The notes under the pieces were generated by a model that saw only the letters and a program-made list of their open reading frames with translations, was not told the origin of the DNA and did no database searches. A DNA stretch of 64,000 nucleotides from an uncultured Oscillospiraceae bacterium. GTDB lineage: Bacteria; Bacillota; Clostridia; Oscillospirales; Acutalibacteraceae. The stretch covers positions 1 through 64,000 of the forward strand of contig CAUDCW010000009.1 in assembly GCA_958448165.1 (NCBI GenBank), in the 5' to 3' direction. Positions 35,367 through 43,830 of the stretch are shown in pieces. Numbering within the stretch: the first letter of the stretch is position 1; every line of letters starts with the position of its first letter. A program made the position numbers and the translations under genes.

Positions 35367-35716
35367 CTTTTATTTCAGGCATGGCGAGAGGTGTGGATGT
35401 TTGGGCGGCTCAGATTGTACTTAGAGAAAGAATCTTAAATCCCGCAATACACTTGATTTGTGCTGTGCCGTATCCGGGCTTTGAGCGTAGTTGGAGTGAC
35501 CGTTGGCAACGGCAGTACAACTCTATCCTTGAAAGCGCAGATTTGGTGAAGTATATTTCACCCGCATACAGTCGTGCTTGCTTCTGTATCCGTAACGAGT
35601 GGATGGTTGATCGCTCTGCCAGAGTAATTGCTGTGCTCAATGATGGGAAGATCGGTACAAAGAACACGATTGACTATGCAATAAAATGTAATATAGATGT
35701 TGTTATTTGTGGCTGA
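35367..35716 (+). pseudogene. SLOG-fold (DUF1273/YpsA-like) gene, N-terminus lost
   Basis: About 115 residues match the C-terminal two-thirds of a DUF1273 (SLOG superfamily) protein: TFISGMARGVDVWAAQIVL, HLICAVPYPGFE, ADLVKYISPAYSRACFCIRNEWMVDRS and the final IDYAIKCNIDVVIC. In-frame codons continue upstream to the IS5 right boundary and stop there, so the first part of the gene was removed at that junction. An ATG at 35381 could permit a truncated product, but it lacks the nucleotide-binding N terminus. Such genes are common on mobile elements. Confidence 0.75.
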
Positions 35717-35743
35717 TTGCAGGTAAAGAATATAATAGCGTCA

Positions 35744-35960
35744 GTAATGTTGATGTGTAAATATGATTCCTAAAAGGAAATGGATTTGATGAGGTTCAGG
35801 AATGCCCCCAGGTAGGTTAAGATAAAGAAAACCCAAGATGTTTGCACATTGAGCTATACTATGATGTTAAAAATGTGATTGATAAGAGCCTTGTGAGTCG
35901 AGAAGTTGACGTGCGGTTACGTGAGAGGTTGAGGGAAAGTCCTCTTGTTTGCTCGGTTCA
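35744..35960 (+). mobile_element. Group II intron 3-prime fossil (domains V-VI)
   Basis: At 35886-35919 a 34-nt segment beginning GAGCC and ending GGTT has the length and pairing of group II domain V, including the AGC triad. It is followed by GTGAGAGG, a GAGGG/CCTC hairpin and TTTGCTCGG, matching the usual domain VI and 3-prime end. No reverse transcriptase is present upstream, so only the last part of an intron remains. Assignment rests on motif recall, not on folding. Confidence 0.5.
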
Positions 35961-36444
35961 TAGATATTTTCTCATGAGTTTATATATCGGACAAGACGGT
36001 GCTTAGGTTGGCAGGTGGTTTTAATAATTAATAATATCAGAAGTCTTTTTATTTAATTTTTCAGCGTGTTTTCAATATAAAAATGAAAATAGTGAATTAT
36101 TAAACAGACTATATTTTTAGGTATTGTCATAAAAAATTTGTTTATTATGCAAATACAGCTTGACATCTTAAGCGACAGAGTGTAAAATAAAGTTACATTT
36201 AAGTAAATAATACTAACATCATAGAATAAAAACTCTTCAAGTAATTATTATTAATAATGACATTATTAATATAAGAGCTGATTTTATCAAAATCAGTTGC
36301 GATTAGATGTAATAAAAACTACACAACAAATTCGTTTTTATTATATTTATCTGAAAGCAAACTTCACAGAATTCCAGCGACAGATTGATGCGTATTATAA
36401 TTTCATAGTGTTTTTACACATTTAATAAAAAGAAGGCTAAAAAT
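35961..36444 (+). promoter_or_regulatory. Promoter and long leader of the type VII-like locus
   Basis: An AT-rich region without an ORF. TTGACA (36160-36165), a 17-bp spacer and TAAAAT (36183-36188) form a near-consensus promoter about 255 bases upstream of the first gene. The implied leader contains a small hairpin, GATTTT with AAAATC around 36282-36296, and an isolated TATAAT at about 36395. The long leader leaves room for post-transcriptional control. Confidence 0.6.
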
Positions 36445-37173
36445 ATGTATTGTCATAATTGTAAATCAATGGTTTCTTCACAAGACGAGTTTTGCTCAAA
36501 ATGCGGTGTGAAATTACCTGGGCTCATAGTCTGTCCAAACTGTGGAACGACAGTTAACCATAATGATACTTTTTGTCAAAAATGTGGTGTCAACCTTAAG
36601 AATACATACTTTGCAACAAAGGTTAATAATAAAAAATTCAAAATTATTTTTAGTATTGCTCTTTTGTTATTGGTGTGCGTTGGCATTCTGATTTTGCTAA
36701 TTAACACTATTTTTAGTTCATCGAATGATTATACAAAGGCGTTAGACACCCTTTTTAGTTCTTATAATGAATGTAATGCAGAGGATTATATATCAGTTCA
36801 GGAAATCAAGAACTATTCAAAAAATGAGGTTCCCGGAGTATTGAGAGACGCTTATTCGTACAGGAAAGAAATATTCGGAGATAATCCTGTTATATCGTAT
36901 AAATTAAACTATGCTGAAGTTTATCGTAATAATGATTATCAGGTGAGAAAGCTCGCAGAATATCTGGATTCGGAATATAGCTATATAGATTCGGAAGATA
37001 TAACGCAACGAGCAGTTGTGTGTGCAGATGTTAATAACAAGGGTAGTGAAAAAGAAAAAACAAGCACAGAATATTTTGATTTGGTTTGCGAAAACGGCAA
37101 GTGGAAGATATACCAATCGTTTATTTTAAGCAAAGAATCTATTAAATATTTAGAATACGATTTTAATGATTAA
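36445..37173 (+). CDS. Zinc-ribbon membrane protein, first gene of the T7-like locus
   Basis: 242 aa. Two zinc ribbons are visible: CHNCKSM...CSKCG (residues 3-21) and CPNCGTT...CQKCG (30-48). A TM helix follows at about 68-92, then an outer domain of about 150 residues with no recognised family, ending in a segment (EYFDLVCENGKWKIYQSF) like small beta-rich NTF2-type domains. RBS AGAAGG precedes ATG 36445. Several proteins of this locus share the ribbon-TM-ectodomain plan. Confidence 0.75.
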   Translation: MYCHNCKSMVSSQDEFCSKCGVKLPGLIVCPNCGTTVNHNDTFCQKCGVNLKNTYFATKVNNKKFKIIFSIALLLLVCVGILILLINTIFSSSNDYTKALDTLFSSYNECNAEDYISVQEIKNYSKNEVPGVLRDAYSYRKEIFGDNPVISYKLNYAEVYRNNDYQVRKLAEYLDSEYSYIDSEDITQRAVVCADVNNKGSEKEKTSTEYFDLVCENGKWKIYQSFILSKESIKYLEYDFND

Positions 37174-37267
37174 AGGGTCGCTTATATATACTTTAACAAT
37201 GCTTCTGTATAAAACATTTGTTTGCAGGATAGACTGAAATAAAATATATGAAGAATAAGAGAGTAGT

Positions 37268-37555
37268 ATGAAAAAAATAAATGAAGCAATCAAACAAAAC
37301 GCAATTGAAAAAATAACAAGTAATCTTGTGGTCCTTCGTACTGCTATGCACCTGTCACAATCTGATTTAGCTGATTTATTAGGGTTAAGCAGACAATCGC
37401 TTGTTGCGATTGAAAATAGAAAAAGACGGATGACATGGAACGTCTTTCTCTCGTTATTGTTTGTCTTTATGCAAAATAAGGAAACAAGGATGTTAATTGA
37501 ATTATTTGATATTTATAGTGATGAGCTGAAAGAAATATATCAGATAGATTTTTAA
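37268..37555 (+). CDS. XRE-type helix-turn-helix regulator
   Basis: 95 aa. The helix-turn-helix spans roughly residues 19-55 (LVVLRTAMHLSQSDLADLLGLSRQSLVAIENRKRRMTWNVFLSL), a classic Cro/C1-type fold. It sits between the first membrane protein and EssC, and ends six bases before the EssC reading frame, so it is likely a local regulator of the secretion locus. Operator not identified. Confidence 0.85.
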   Translation: MKKINEAIKQNAIEKITSNLVVLRTAMHLSQSDLADLLGLSRQSLVAIENRKRRMTWNVFLSLLFVFMQNKETRMLIELFDIYSDELKEIYQIDF

Positions 37556-37570
37556 AAGTGAGTGGTCTTT

Positions 37571-40500
37571 ATGAAATTGGCAATTGCTTTTTTATATAAT
37601 AATTCTCTTTACTATGCTACGATTGATAAAAACAGTCAGTTAATAATTGGCTCCCGAAAAAAGGATAATGTCATTATTGAAAGTTTAAAAAACAGTAGAA
37701 TTATCCTTAAATGGGAGAAAAGCGGATTAATTCTTACGGCGAAAAAGACTGACTTGATTGATTCTGATATCAGCAATAAGCCTGTTGAATTCAATAAATA
37801 TTTGATATTAAGCAGAAATAATAAAATTGCTCTGTATGTAAGTATGACAGATAATCTTGAGGAGAATAAAATTGATATTCCGTATAACTGCAAGTTTGAT
37901 TTGGGAAGAGATGAGGATAACGATATTATAATAAATAATCCTCATGTGTCCGGCAAACATATTACCTTCAGAAGCGAAGCCGGAAGTATAAGAGTAGAGG
38001 ATAAAAACAGCAGAAATGGTCTTTTTTTAAACGGAAAACGTATTTCGGTCGCTAAGCTTAAGTCGGGAGATATACTGAATATACTTACGATAAGGATAAG
38101 ACTTGAAAATAATATTTTGTACTTTGAAAATGTTGGTAATACTATAAAAATTAATAAGATTTCAAATTACAATAGCTATGCACTTAATTCTGAAATTAAG
38201 TCTGAAGGAGCATTTATCTTATATCAAAGATCGCCAAGAATTCAGGAAAAATTACCGACTGATGATATAATACTTTCTCCACCGCCTTCCAAAGGGCAAA
38301 AAATCGGAAGAAACAGAGGTGTGTTGCCTTCGTTATTCAGTACAGGAGCAATGGTTGCTACAAGCTTTTTGTACGGAGCTGCATCACCTGCCTTGATTGC
38401 AGCAAGAGCAGCAAGTGCCGTTTCACCTATTGCAGGAATGGCTTCATCAGTAGGAACTAATAAGAAGGCTATAAAAAAAGCACAGGAGTATGAAAAACTG
38501 CGTGAAGAGAAGTACGGTGCATATATCAGAGATCAAAAGTCAAAAATTGATTCTGCGGCGAGAGCCCAAAGGGATATTATAATCAGAGAAAATCCAAATC
38601 CATCTGAATGTAATGATATATTATTCGGGTTAAAGAAAAATCTTTGGGAAAGAAAATGTTCTGACAGAGATTTTCTTGATATAAGAATAGGAATGGGCTA
38701 TGAAGATCTGTGCGTGAAGGTGAAAAGCAGAGCTGACGCCGGAAGTTTTCAAATGGAAAATGACGAAGCAAGGGAACTTACAGATCAGATAATTGAAGCA
38801 ACCAGAATTGTTGACAATATACCCAAAAGAATATCTCTGCTGAAAAATAACACGATAGGTGTAATCGGAGAAAGACTAAAAACAATAAGATTTATAAAAA
38901 ACATTGTTACGGAACTTACTGTTACTCATTGTTTTAACGAAGTAAAACTGGTCGGCTTATTTGATGAAGAAGAAAAAGAAATCTGGGAGCCTCTGAGGTG
39001 GTTTCCGCATATTTGGGACGACAACAAGGAAACACGTTTTCTGGCTTTTTACAACGAAGATAATGGTGGAGATAACATTGTTCATAAGATCTGTGATTAC
39101 CTGAATGCTGTATTTAAGGACAGAAACGATAATTTAAATAAAAATTTCACCAATAGGATTATTATACAGAAGCCATATTATATCGTTATTTTGGGCTCAA
39201 AGCGCATAGCTGAAAAAGAAAGTATAATGAATACTTTGCTTACAAATAATCCGTCTTTAGGTGTTACGACTCTCTTCCTTTTCGATGATTTGTTCTCGTT
39301 GCCTCATGAGTGTAAATTTATTATCGATCTTGAAAATGGTCCGTGTGGGTATGTAAGAGATGAAGTGAATGAAAAATTTTTCTTTACCGAGGATTATGGC
39401 TCGAGCATTACTGATCAGCAGTTTGATAAATTAGCAAGAAAAATGTCATCAATAAAGCTGAAGGGCTTTGCTAAGGAAAAAGAGATTCCAAATTCAATAA
39501 CTTTTTTAGAGGGATACGGCTGTGATGATGTTCAATCGCTGAATGTTTTGGAGCGTTGGAATAATTCCGTTCCACACAAAAGTCTGGCTGCTCCTATAGG
39601 TATGTGTTCCGGAGGAAAAACATTCTGTTTTGATATACACGAAAAAGTACACGGGCCTCACGGACTTGTGGCGGGAACAACCGGTTCCGGTAAGAGTGAA
39701 TTGCTTATTTCATGGATTTTATCTATGGCAGTGAATTATCATCCGCATGATGTTGCTTTTGTACTTATTGATTATAAGGGCGGAGGAATGTCAAGCGGCT
39801 TGAATAAGTTACCGCACGTTATCGGTGAAATCACAAACATAGATACAAATATCTCAAGAGCGCTTGATTCCCTTAATAGCGAGGTTAGCAGAAGAGAAAG
39901 TATATTTAAGCAGTACGGAGATAATCTGAACATCTATAAATATCAGGAGCTATATAAAAGCGGCATAGCAAAGTGTCCTATACCACACCTTATAATTGTA
40001 TGCGATGAATTTGCAGAATTAAAGTCACAAGAACCGGAATTTATCAAGCAACTGATATCAGTATCACGTCTTGGAAGGTCTTTGGGTATGCATCTTGTTC
40101 TTGCAACACAAAAGCCGGGTGGGGTTGTTGATGAGCAGATAAAGGGTAACACAAGTTTTTATTTGTGCCTTAAGGTTGCAGATGCTGGCGACAGCAGAGA
40201 AATGCTGAAACGCCCTGATGCCGCAAGCCTAAAACAGGCAGGCAGATGTTTCATAAAAGTTGGAGAGGATAAATATTTCGACTTGTTTCAATCATATTGG
40301 TGCGGAGCTCCGTATTATGATAATGCGCAAAAGAGGGCTCAGACCGGCGGCCTGATAAGCGAAGTCCTTGTTAACGGCGAACGCAGAAGGATTAAAAAGA
40401 ATAAAGAAGAGAAAGGGAGATTGAACGAAGAACTAAAGGTGATTGTTGAACATATAGAGTGTGTAGCAAAAGAAAATGGGATTGAAAGGTTAGACGGACC

Positions 40501-42154
40501 GTGGTTGCCGGAATTGCCCAAATGTTTTTCTCTTCAGAAAATTATTGGCAAAAACTCTTTTGACGGCATTAAATGGAGCAGACAAAATAACTTTATGTCA
40601 ATACCGATCGGACTGTTTGATATTCCCAAAGAACAAAGACAGGGAATTTTATCAATTGATTTTATCAAGGACGGACATTATGGAATATATGGTGCGCCTT
40701 CCACAGGCAAAACTAATCTTATCAAAACAATAATCGCATCGCTCGGGTTGCTGTATTCGCCGGATGAGGTTAATATTTACGGAATCGACTGCGGCGGATG
40801 GAGTATGAGTGTGTTTTCTCAAATGCCTCATGTAGGTGGGATAGTGCTTGACTGTGAGAAAGAAAAAATTGATAAGCTCCAACAGATGATTATTGAAGAA
40901 ATTGAAAACAGAAAAAGACTGTTTTATAAAAAAACTGTAAGTTCATTTGTTTCATATCGAGCTAATATTTCATCAAATCTTCCTGCTATTATTATAGCAA
41001 TAGATAATATTGCTGCTCTTTTTGACTTGTATCCGGATATTGAGACAATGTTAATAAGTGTGGCGAGAGATGGCGCCGCTTACGGAATATTTCTTGTATA
41101 TTCATCAAACAGTACAACCGGTGTTAAATATAGGGTAATGCAGAACATAAAAAGAGCCATTGCTTTTGAGCTGAATGACAGAGGAGATTATTCTTCTATT
41201 GTTGGCAGATTAGATGGTTCAAAAGTGCCGCAGAATCCGGGTAGAGGCTTCCTGAAAGGAGCTCCACCTATAGAGTTTCAGGCTGCAATATATGCTGACG
41301 GAGATAACGATGCTCAAAGAAATAGTTATCTGAAAAATCTGTTCAGTCAAATGAATCGTATGTGGAATGGGACTTTGCCAAAGGTTATACCGGTAATGCC
41401 TGAGCATTTTGGTATAGTGGAATTAGAACGGGCTTATTGCACAAGAACATTAATACCGGTTGGTATTTCATATGAAACCGTTGACGTATTAAGTGTTGAT
41501 TTGTCTGACAACTATTCAATGCTTTTGTCCGGAACAAATAACTCCGGACAAGAGCAAGTGCTTTACAACATTGCAAGGATTATTACAGACAAGTATCCTG
41601 AAACAACGCTTTATGTTTTTGACAGTAAAAAAGCATCAGCTATTGATTTGAAAGAATCAGCATACAAGTATGCCTTTACGAACGATGATGAAAATATGTC
41701 GCTTATGCTGAATGAGATTGTTGATAATCTAAATATCAGAAAACGAGCTCAGAATAAATTTAAAGCTGAAACCGAAAATTTTGATGAAAAGAAATTTATA
41801 TATGATTATGAGCTTATTGCGGTAATTATTTCAGATCTTAAAGAATTTGTGGATGATGTGTCTGATGAAAACAAAAATATTATGGAAAGAATATGCAGAT
41901 TGGCGCAGAATCTTGGAATTGTCATAATTGCGTATGGAAATGTTGCGGATATGTCAAAGTACAATGAAATTGAATCGTTGACAAGAGTTATTGTAGGAAA
42001 TCAAAACGGAATAGCCTTGTCCGGCGTACCTGCAATGTACGGCTTCTTTCGTAATAATCTTAACTATAGCGAAAAAAATCTCGAAGCCGGAGAAGGTAAT
42101 GCGTATGCTTTTGTAAACGGCAGATGCATCAAAATTAAGCTTCCTGACAGGTGA
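37571..42154 (+). CDS. essC: EssC-type FHA/FtsK-SpoIIIE ATPase of a type VII-like secretion system
   Basis: 1527-aa motor. Residues 1-95 resemble a degenerate FHA domain; 105-170 is a clear FHA domain (LGRDEDNDIIINNPHVSGKHITF, NSRNGLFLNG). A weakly hydrophobic segment (251-295) could be the membrane anchor. Three FtsK-like modules follow: D1 with Walker A TTGSGKSE near 702 and LIIVCDEFAEL near 806; D2 with GAPSTGKTN near 1042 and IIIAIDNIA; D3 with SGTNNSGQEQ near 1319, lacking the GKS/T lysine. ATG 37571 is chosen over GTG 37562. It exports WXG100-class proteins encoded just downstream. Confidence 0.9.
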   Translation: MKLAIAFLYNNSLYYATIDKNSQLIIGSRKKDNVIIESLKNSRIILKWEKSGLILTAKKTDLIDSDISNKPVEFNKYLILSRNNKIALYVSMTDNLEENKIDIPYNCKFDLGRDEDNDIIINNPHVSGKHITFRSEAGSIRVEDKNSRNGLFLNGKRISVAKLKSGDILNILTIRIRLENNILYFENVGNTIKINKISNYNSYALNSEIKSEGAFILYQRSPRIQEKLPTDDIILSPPPSKGQKIGRNRGVLPSLFSTGAMVATSFLYGAASPALIAARAASAVSPIAGMASSVGTNKKAIKKAQEYEKLREEKYGAYIRDQKSKIDSAARAQRDIIIRENPNPSECNDILFGLKKNLWERKCSDRDFLDIRIGMGYEDLCVKVKSRADAGSFQMENDEARELTDQIIEATRIVDNIPKRISLLKNNTIGVIGERLKTIRFIKNIVTELTVTHCFNEVKLVGLFDEEEKEIWEPLRWFPHIWDDNKETRFLAFYNEDNGGDNIVHKICDYLNAVFKDRNDNLNKNFTNRIIIQKPYYIVILGSKRIAEKESIMNTLLTNNPSLGVTTLFLFDDLFSLPHECKFIIDLENGPCGYVRDEVNEKFFFTEDYGSSITDQQFDKLARKMSSIKLKGFAKEKEIPNSITFLEGYGCDDVQSLNVLERWNNSVPHKSLAAPIGMCSGGKTFCFDIHEKVHGPHGLVAGTTGSGKSELLISWILSMAVNYHPHDVAFVLIDYKGGGMSSGLNKLPHVIGEITNIDTNISRALDSLNSEVSRRESIFKQYGDNLNIYKYQELYKSGIAKCPIPHLIIVCDEFAELKSQEPEFIKQLISVSRLGRSLGMHLVLATQKPGGVVDEQIKGNTSFYLCLKVADAGDSREMLKRPDAASLKQAGRCFIKVGEDKYFDLFQSYWCGAPYYDNAQKRAQTGGLISEVLVNGERRRIKKNKEEKGRLNEELKVIVEHIECVAKENGIERLDGPWLPELPKCFSLQKIIGKNSFDGIKWSRQNNFMSIPIGLFDIPKEQRQGILSIDFIKDGHYGIYGAPSTGKTNLIKTIIASLGLLYSPDEVNIYGIDCGGWSMSVFSQMPHVGGIVLDCEKEKIDKLQQMIIEEIENRKRLFYKKTVSSFVSYRANISSNLPAIIIAIDNIAALFDLYPDIETMLISVARDGAAYGIFLVYSSNSTTGVKYRVMQNIKRAIAFELNDRGDYSSIVGRLDGSKVPQNPGRGFLKGAPPIEFQAAIYADGDNDAQRNSYLKNLFSQMNRMWNGTLPKVIPVMPEHFGIVELERAYCTRTLIPVGISYETVDVLSVDLSDNYSMLLSGTNNSGQEQVLYNIARIITDKYPETTLYVFDSKKASAIDLKESAYKYAFTNDDENMSLMLNEIVDNLNIRKRAQNKFKAETENFDEKKFIYDYELIAVIISDLKEFVDDVSDENKNIMERICRLAQNLGIVIIAYGNVADMSKYNEIESLTRVIVGNQNGIALSGVPAMYGFFRNNLNYSEKNLEAGEGNAYAFVNGRCIKIKLPDR

Positions 42155-42159
42155 TTATA

Positions 42160-42507
42160 ATGATGATAAGTATAGATACAGATTTATTGAGCCAAGCCTT
42201 GGCCAAGCTGAAAAAGGAACGTGATAATGTCGGGCAGGCTCACTACATACTCGGAAGACTCCTTTCGGATTTGAACGAGGATTCGGATTGTATTGACACT
42301 TCTGTTGTCAGTCATGTTTACAGCAATACTGAATCTGTGGAAAAAAGATTAGAGGCTGTATTTAATTTGCTTGAGCAGGTTATATCGGGTTTAGATGAAT
42401 TTTTGATTGAGATTACCGAAGGAGAACAGAGAAAAGTTCGTTTGATTAATATGTTTTCAGAGACGGAAAATCTCTCAGATCAATACGGCGATTCACTGAA
42501 TTCGTAG
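42160..42507 (+). CDS. Small helical protein of the T7-like locus (WXG-like)
   Basis: About 115 aa, predicted almost entirely helical with heptad-like hydrophobics (LSQALAKLKKERDNVGQAHYILGRLL; VEKRLEAVFNLLEQVISGLDEFL). There is no WxG turn, so it is not a canonical WXG100 protein, but size and fold class are similar. GTG 42151 overlaps the EssC stop; ATG 42160, behind AGGTGAT, is the more likely start. Probably a partner, chaperone or export substrate. Confidence 0.65.
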   Translation: MMISIDTDLLSQALAKLKKERDNVGQAHYILGRLLSDLNEDSDCIDTSVVSHVYSNTESVEKRLEAVFNLLEQVISGLDEFLIEITEGEQRKVRLINMFSETENLSDQYGDSLNS

Positions 42508-42545
42508 CATAAAGAAACAAATAATGAGATCAGATGAGGTCGTAT

Positions 42546-42797
42546 ATGGATAATATAATTGTTACGGTTATAGATTCTGCAAATCTTTTTTCAATGGATG
42601 TAGAATTGCCCGTTGATATAAGAGCAGATAGATTAATCAGAGAGATTATCGGACTTATGAATTCAAAAGAGGAATACAGGAAGTATGTTGATGAAAATTA
42701 CAAAGTATTTTGCGAGAAGCTCAACTGTGTACTTGACGATGATGATACTCCAGCCTCTGTCGGAATACATAACGGAGATCTGCTTGTGCTAATTTAG
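42546..42797 (+). CDS. YukD/EsaB-like ubiquitin-fold protein
   Basis: 83 aa. The alternating beta pattern at the start (NIIVTVIDSANLFSMDVELPVDIRADRLIREI) and the ending (VGIHNGDLLVLI) match the ubiquitin-like YukD/EsaB proteins that accompany type VIIb systems. There is no C-terminal Gly-Gly, as usual for YukD. ATG 42546 lies seven bases after GAGG. It sits beside EssC, as in known systems. Identification is by pattern and context. Confidence 0.75.
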   Translation: MDNIIVTVIDSANLFSMDVELPVDIRADRLIREIIGLMNSKEEYRKYVDENYKVFCEKLNCVLDDDDTPASVGIHNGDLLVLI

Positions 42798-42806
42798 GGG
42801 GTGCTT

Positions 42807-43061
42807 ATGGACGCGATTACCGAGTTTGTATATTGGATAAATCATTATCAAACTAAATTCAAAGAAATAAATGAAATACTTGAGGAAAGCAAAACCGAAT
42901 TGAAAAAGACAGCAGATATGTTTGACAGCAGTTTTAAAAGTCGCACAATTTCTACGGCTGGGGATAAAGTTAAATCCGCTACCGATGAAATTGAAAAAGC
43001 CAATATTGATGTTGCCAATGCATTGGCTTATCTTGACAAGCTTTTAAACGAAATCGTATAA
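42807..43061 (+). CDS. Small helical protein of the T7-like locus
   Basis: 84 aa, helical hairpin type: a first helix (AITEFVYWINHYQTKFKEINEILEESKTELKKTADMF) and a second (GDKVKSATDEIEKANIDVANALAYLDKLLNEIV). WXG100-like in length and helix layout but without W-x-G at the turn. Start ATG 42807 with AGGGGG upstream; GTG 42801 is possible. It follows the YukD-like gene by nine bases. Confidence 0.6.
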   Translation: MDAITEFVYWINHYQTKFKEINEILEESKTELKKTADMFDSSFKSRTISTAGDKVKSATDEIEKANIDVANALAYLDKLLNEIV

Positions 43062-43106
43062 ATCTTTTTTATGAGTTATGGATTGGCAAAATATAAACAA
43101 TGTAAA

Positions 43107-43125
43107 TTAAGATCGAAGATCTTAA
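43107..43125 (+). promoter_or_regulatory. Palindrome upstream of the WXG100 gene
   Basis: TTAAGATC-GAA-GATCTTAA, perfect eight-base arms, 31 bases before the WXG100 start. It could be an operator, for example for the XRE regulator of the locus, or a small RNA hairpin. Confidence 0.45.
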
Positions 43126-43156
43126 AATTAATAAACTTTGAAAGGACGGATAAGAA

Positions 43157-43453
43157 ATGGCACTTATTCAGGTTACACCGGATTTGCTCAAGGGTAAGGC
43201 AACAGAACTCAGAGGTCTAAGAAGTGAGCATGATGAAACAATGGCAAAAATGCGTACGCTTATTTTGGGGCTTAACGAGATCTGGAAGGGCGATGCACAG
43301 AATGCTTTTGTTGCAAAGTATGAAAGTATGCAGTCAACATTTACAAATTTTTCTCAACTGCTTGAGGACTTTGCAAGACTGATGGATACTTCGGCTACAC
43401 AGCTTGGGGACACAGATGCATCGCTCGTAGGTACTATGAATAGCTTTGGTTGA
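43157..43453 (+). CDS. WXG100 family protein (EsxA-like)
   Basis: 98 aa, the standard length for an ESAT-6/WXG100 export substrate. Two helices are joined by the signature turn W43-K44-G45 (LNEIWKGDAQNAF), followed by YESMQSTFTNFSQLLEDFARLM. RBS GAAAGGACGG precedes ATG 43157. It has its own upstream intergenic region with a palindrome, hinting at separate expression. A MITE begins seven bases after its stop. Confidence 0.9.
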   Translation: MALIQVTPDLLKGKATELRGLRSEHDETMAKMRTLILGLNEIWKGDAQNAFVAKYESMQSTFTNFSQLLEDFARLMDTSATQLGDTDASLVGTMNSFG

Positions 43454-43460
43454 TAATTAA

Positions 43461-43631
43461 GGAAACACTAAATAAATCACGCTGATAGCTGTTTGCGCAT
43501 ATTGCTTGCATATTTTCCGTCAGCCTGACCCAAAAATCCTCGTAATGTGACAGCATTACTGCGGTTTATTTGTCCAACCTGACGAAAAATCTGACAGTGC
43601 AATATGCACAAACGATTTAATCCGTGTTTCC
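43461..43631. mobile_element. MITE related to the IS5-family element
   Basis: 171 bp with imperfect inverted ends: GGAAACACTAAATAAATC at left, GATTTAATCCGTGTTTCC at right, flanked by TTAA duplications (43457-43460 and 43632-43635). The GTGTTTCC terminus equals the right end of the IS5-family element at 34121-35362, whose target is CTAA. No coding capacity. Inserted within the secretion operon between the WXG100 gene and the next gene. Confidence 0.8.
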
Positions 43632-43673
43632 TTAAACATTGAACTTTGTTAAGCAGGCGCGGCCCCTGCTGCG

Positions 43674-43733
43674 TCTGCTGCATTGTGTTTAAGTATATTA
43701 ATTTTGGCATATATTTTAACACAATGCAGGAGA
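43674..43733 (+). promoter_or_regulatory. Long inverted repeat between MITE and downstream gene
   Basis: The arm around GCATTGTGTT (43680-43689) pairs with AACACAATGC (43718-43727), extending outward to about 16 bp with one mismatch; the 28-base loop is AT-rich. A smaller hairpin AGCAGG/CCTGCT (43652-43670) precedes it. No T-run follows. Possibly an RNA structure controlling the downstream genes, or another decayed mobile end. Confidence 0.45.
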
Positions 43734-43830
43734 TCGAAGAATTATTAATAATTATGCAAAATATTGATTCTGTTGAGAACTTGAACGAAAAAACAGATAA
43801 CAAAGTATATAATTCAGAGGAGGAGTTGTT

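Noticed and set aside
33153..36444. Possible CRISPR array near cas6
   Set aside because: No regularly spaced direct repeats are present on either strand around cas6; only the IS, gene fragment and AT-rich leader are seen.
42801..43061. Immunity protein for the CHAP fusion
   Set aside because: It lies upstream of the WXG100 genes, is WXG-like in form and has no feature of an immunity protein.
43676..43736. Second MITE at the long inverted repeat
   Set aside because: No target duplication or shared terminus with the IS5-type ends was found.
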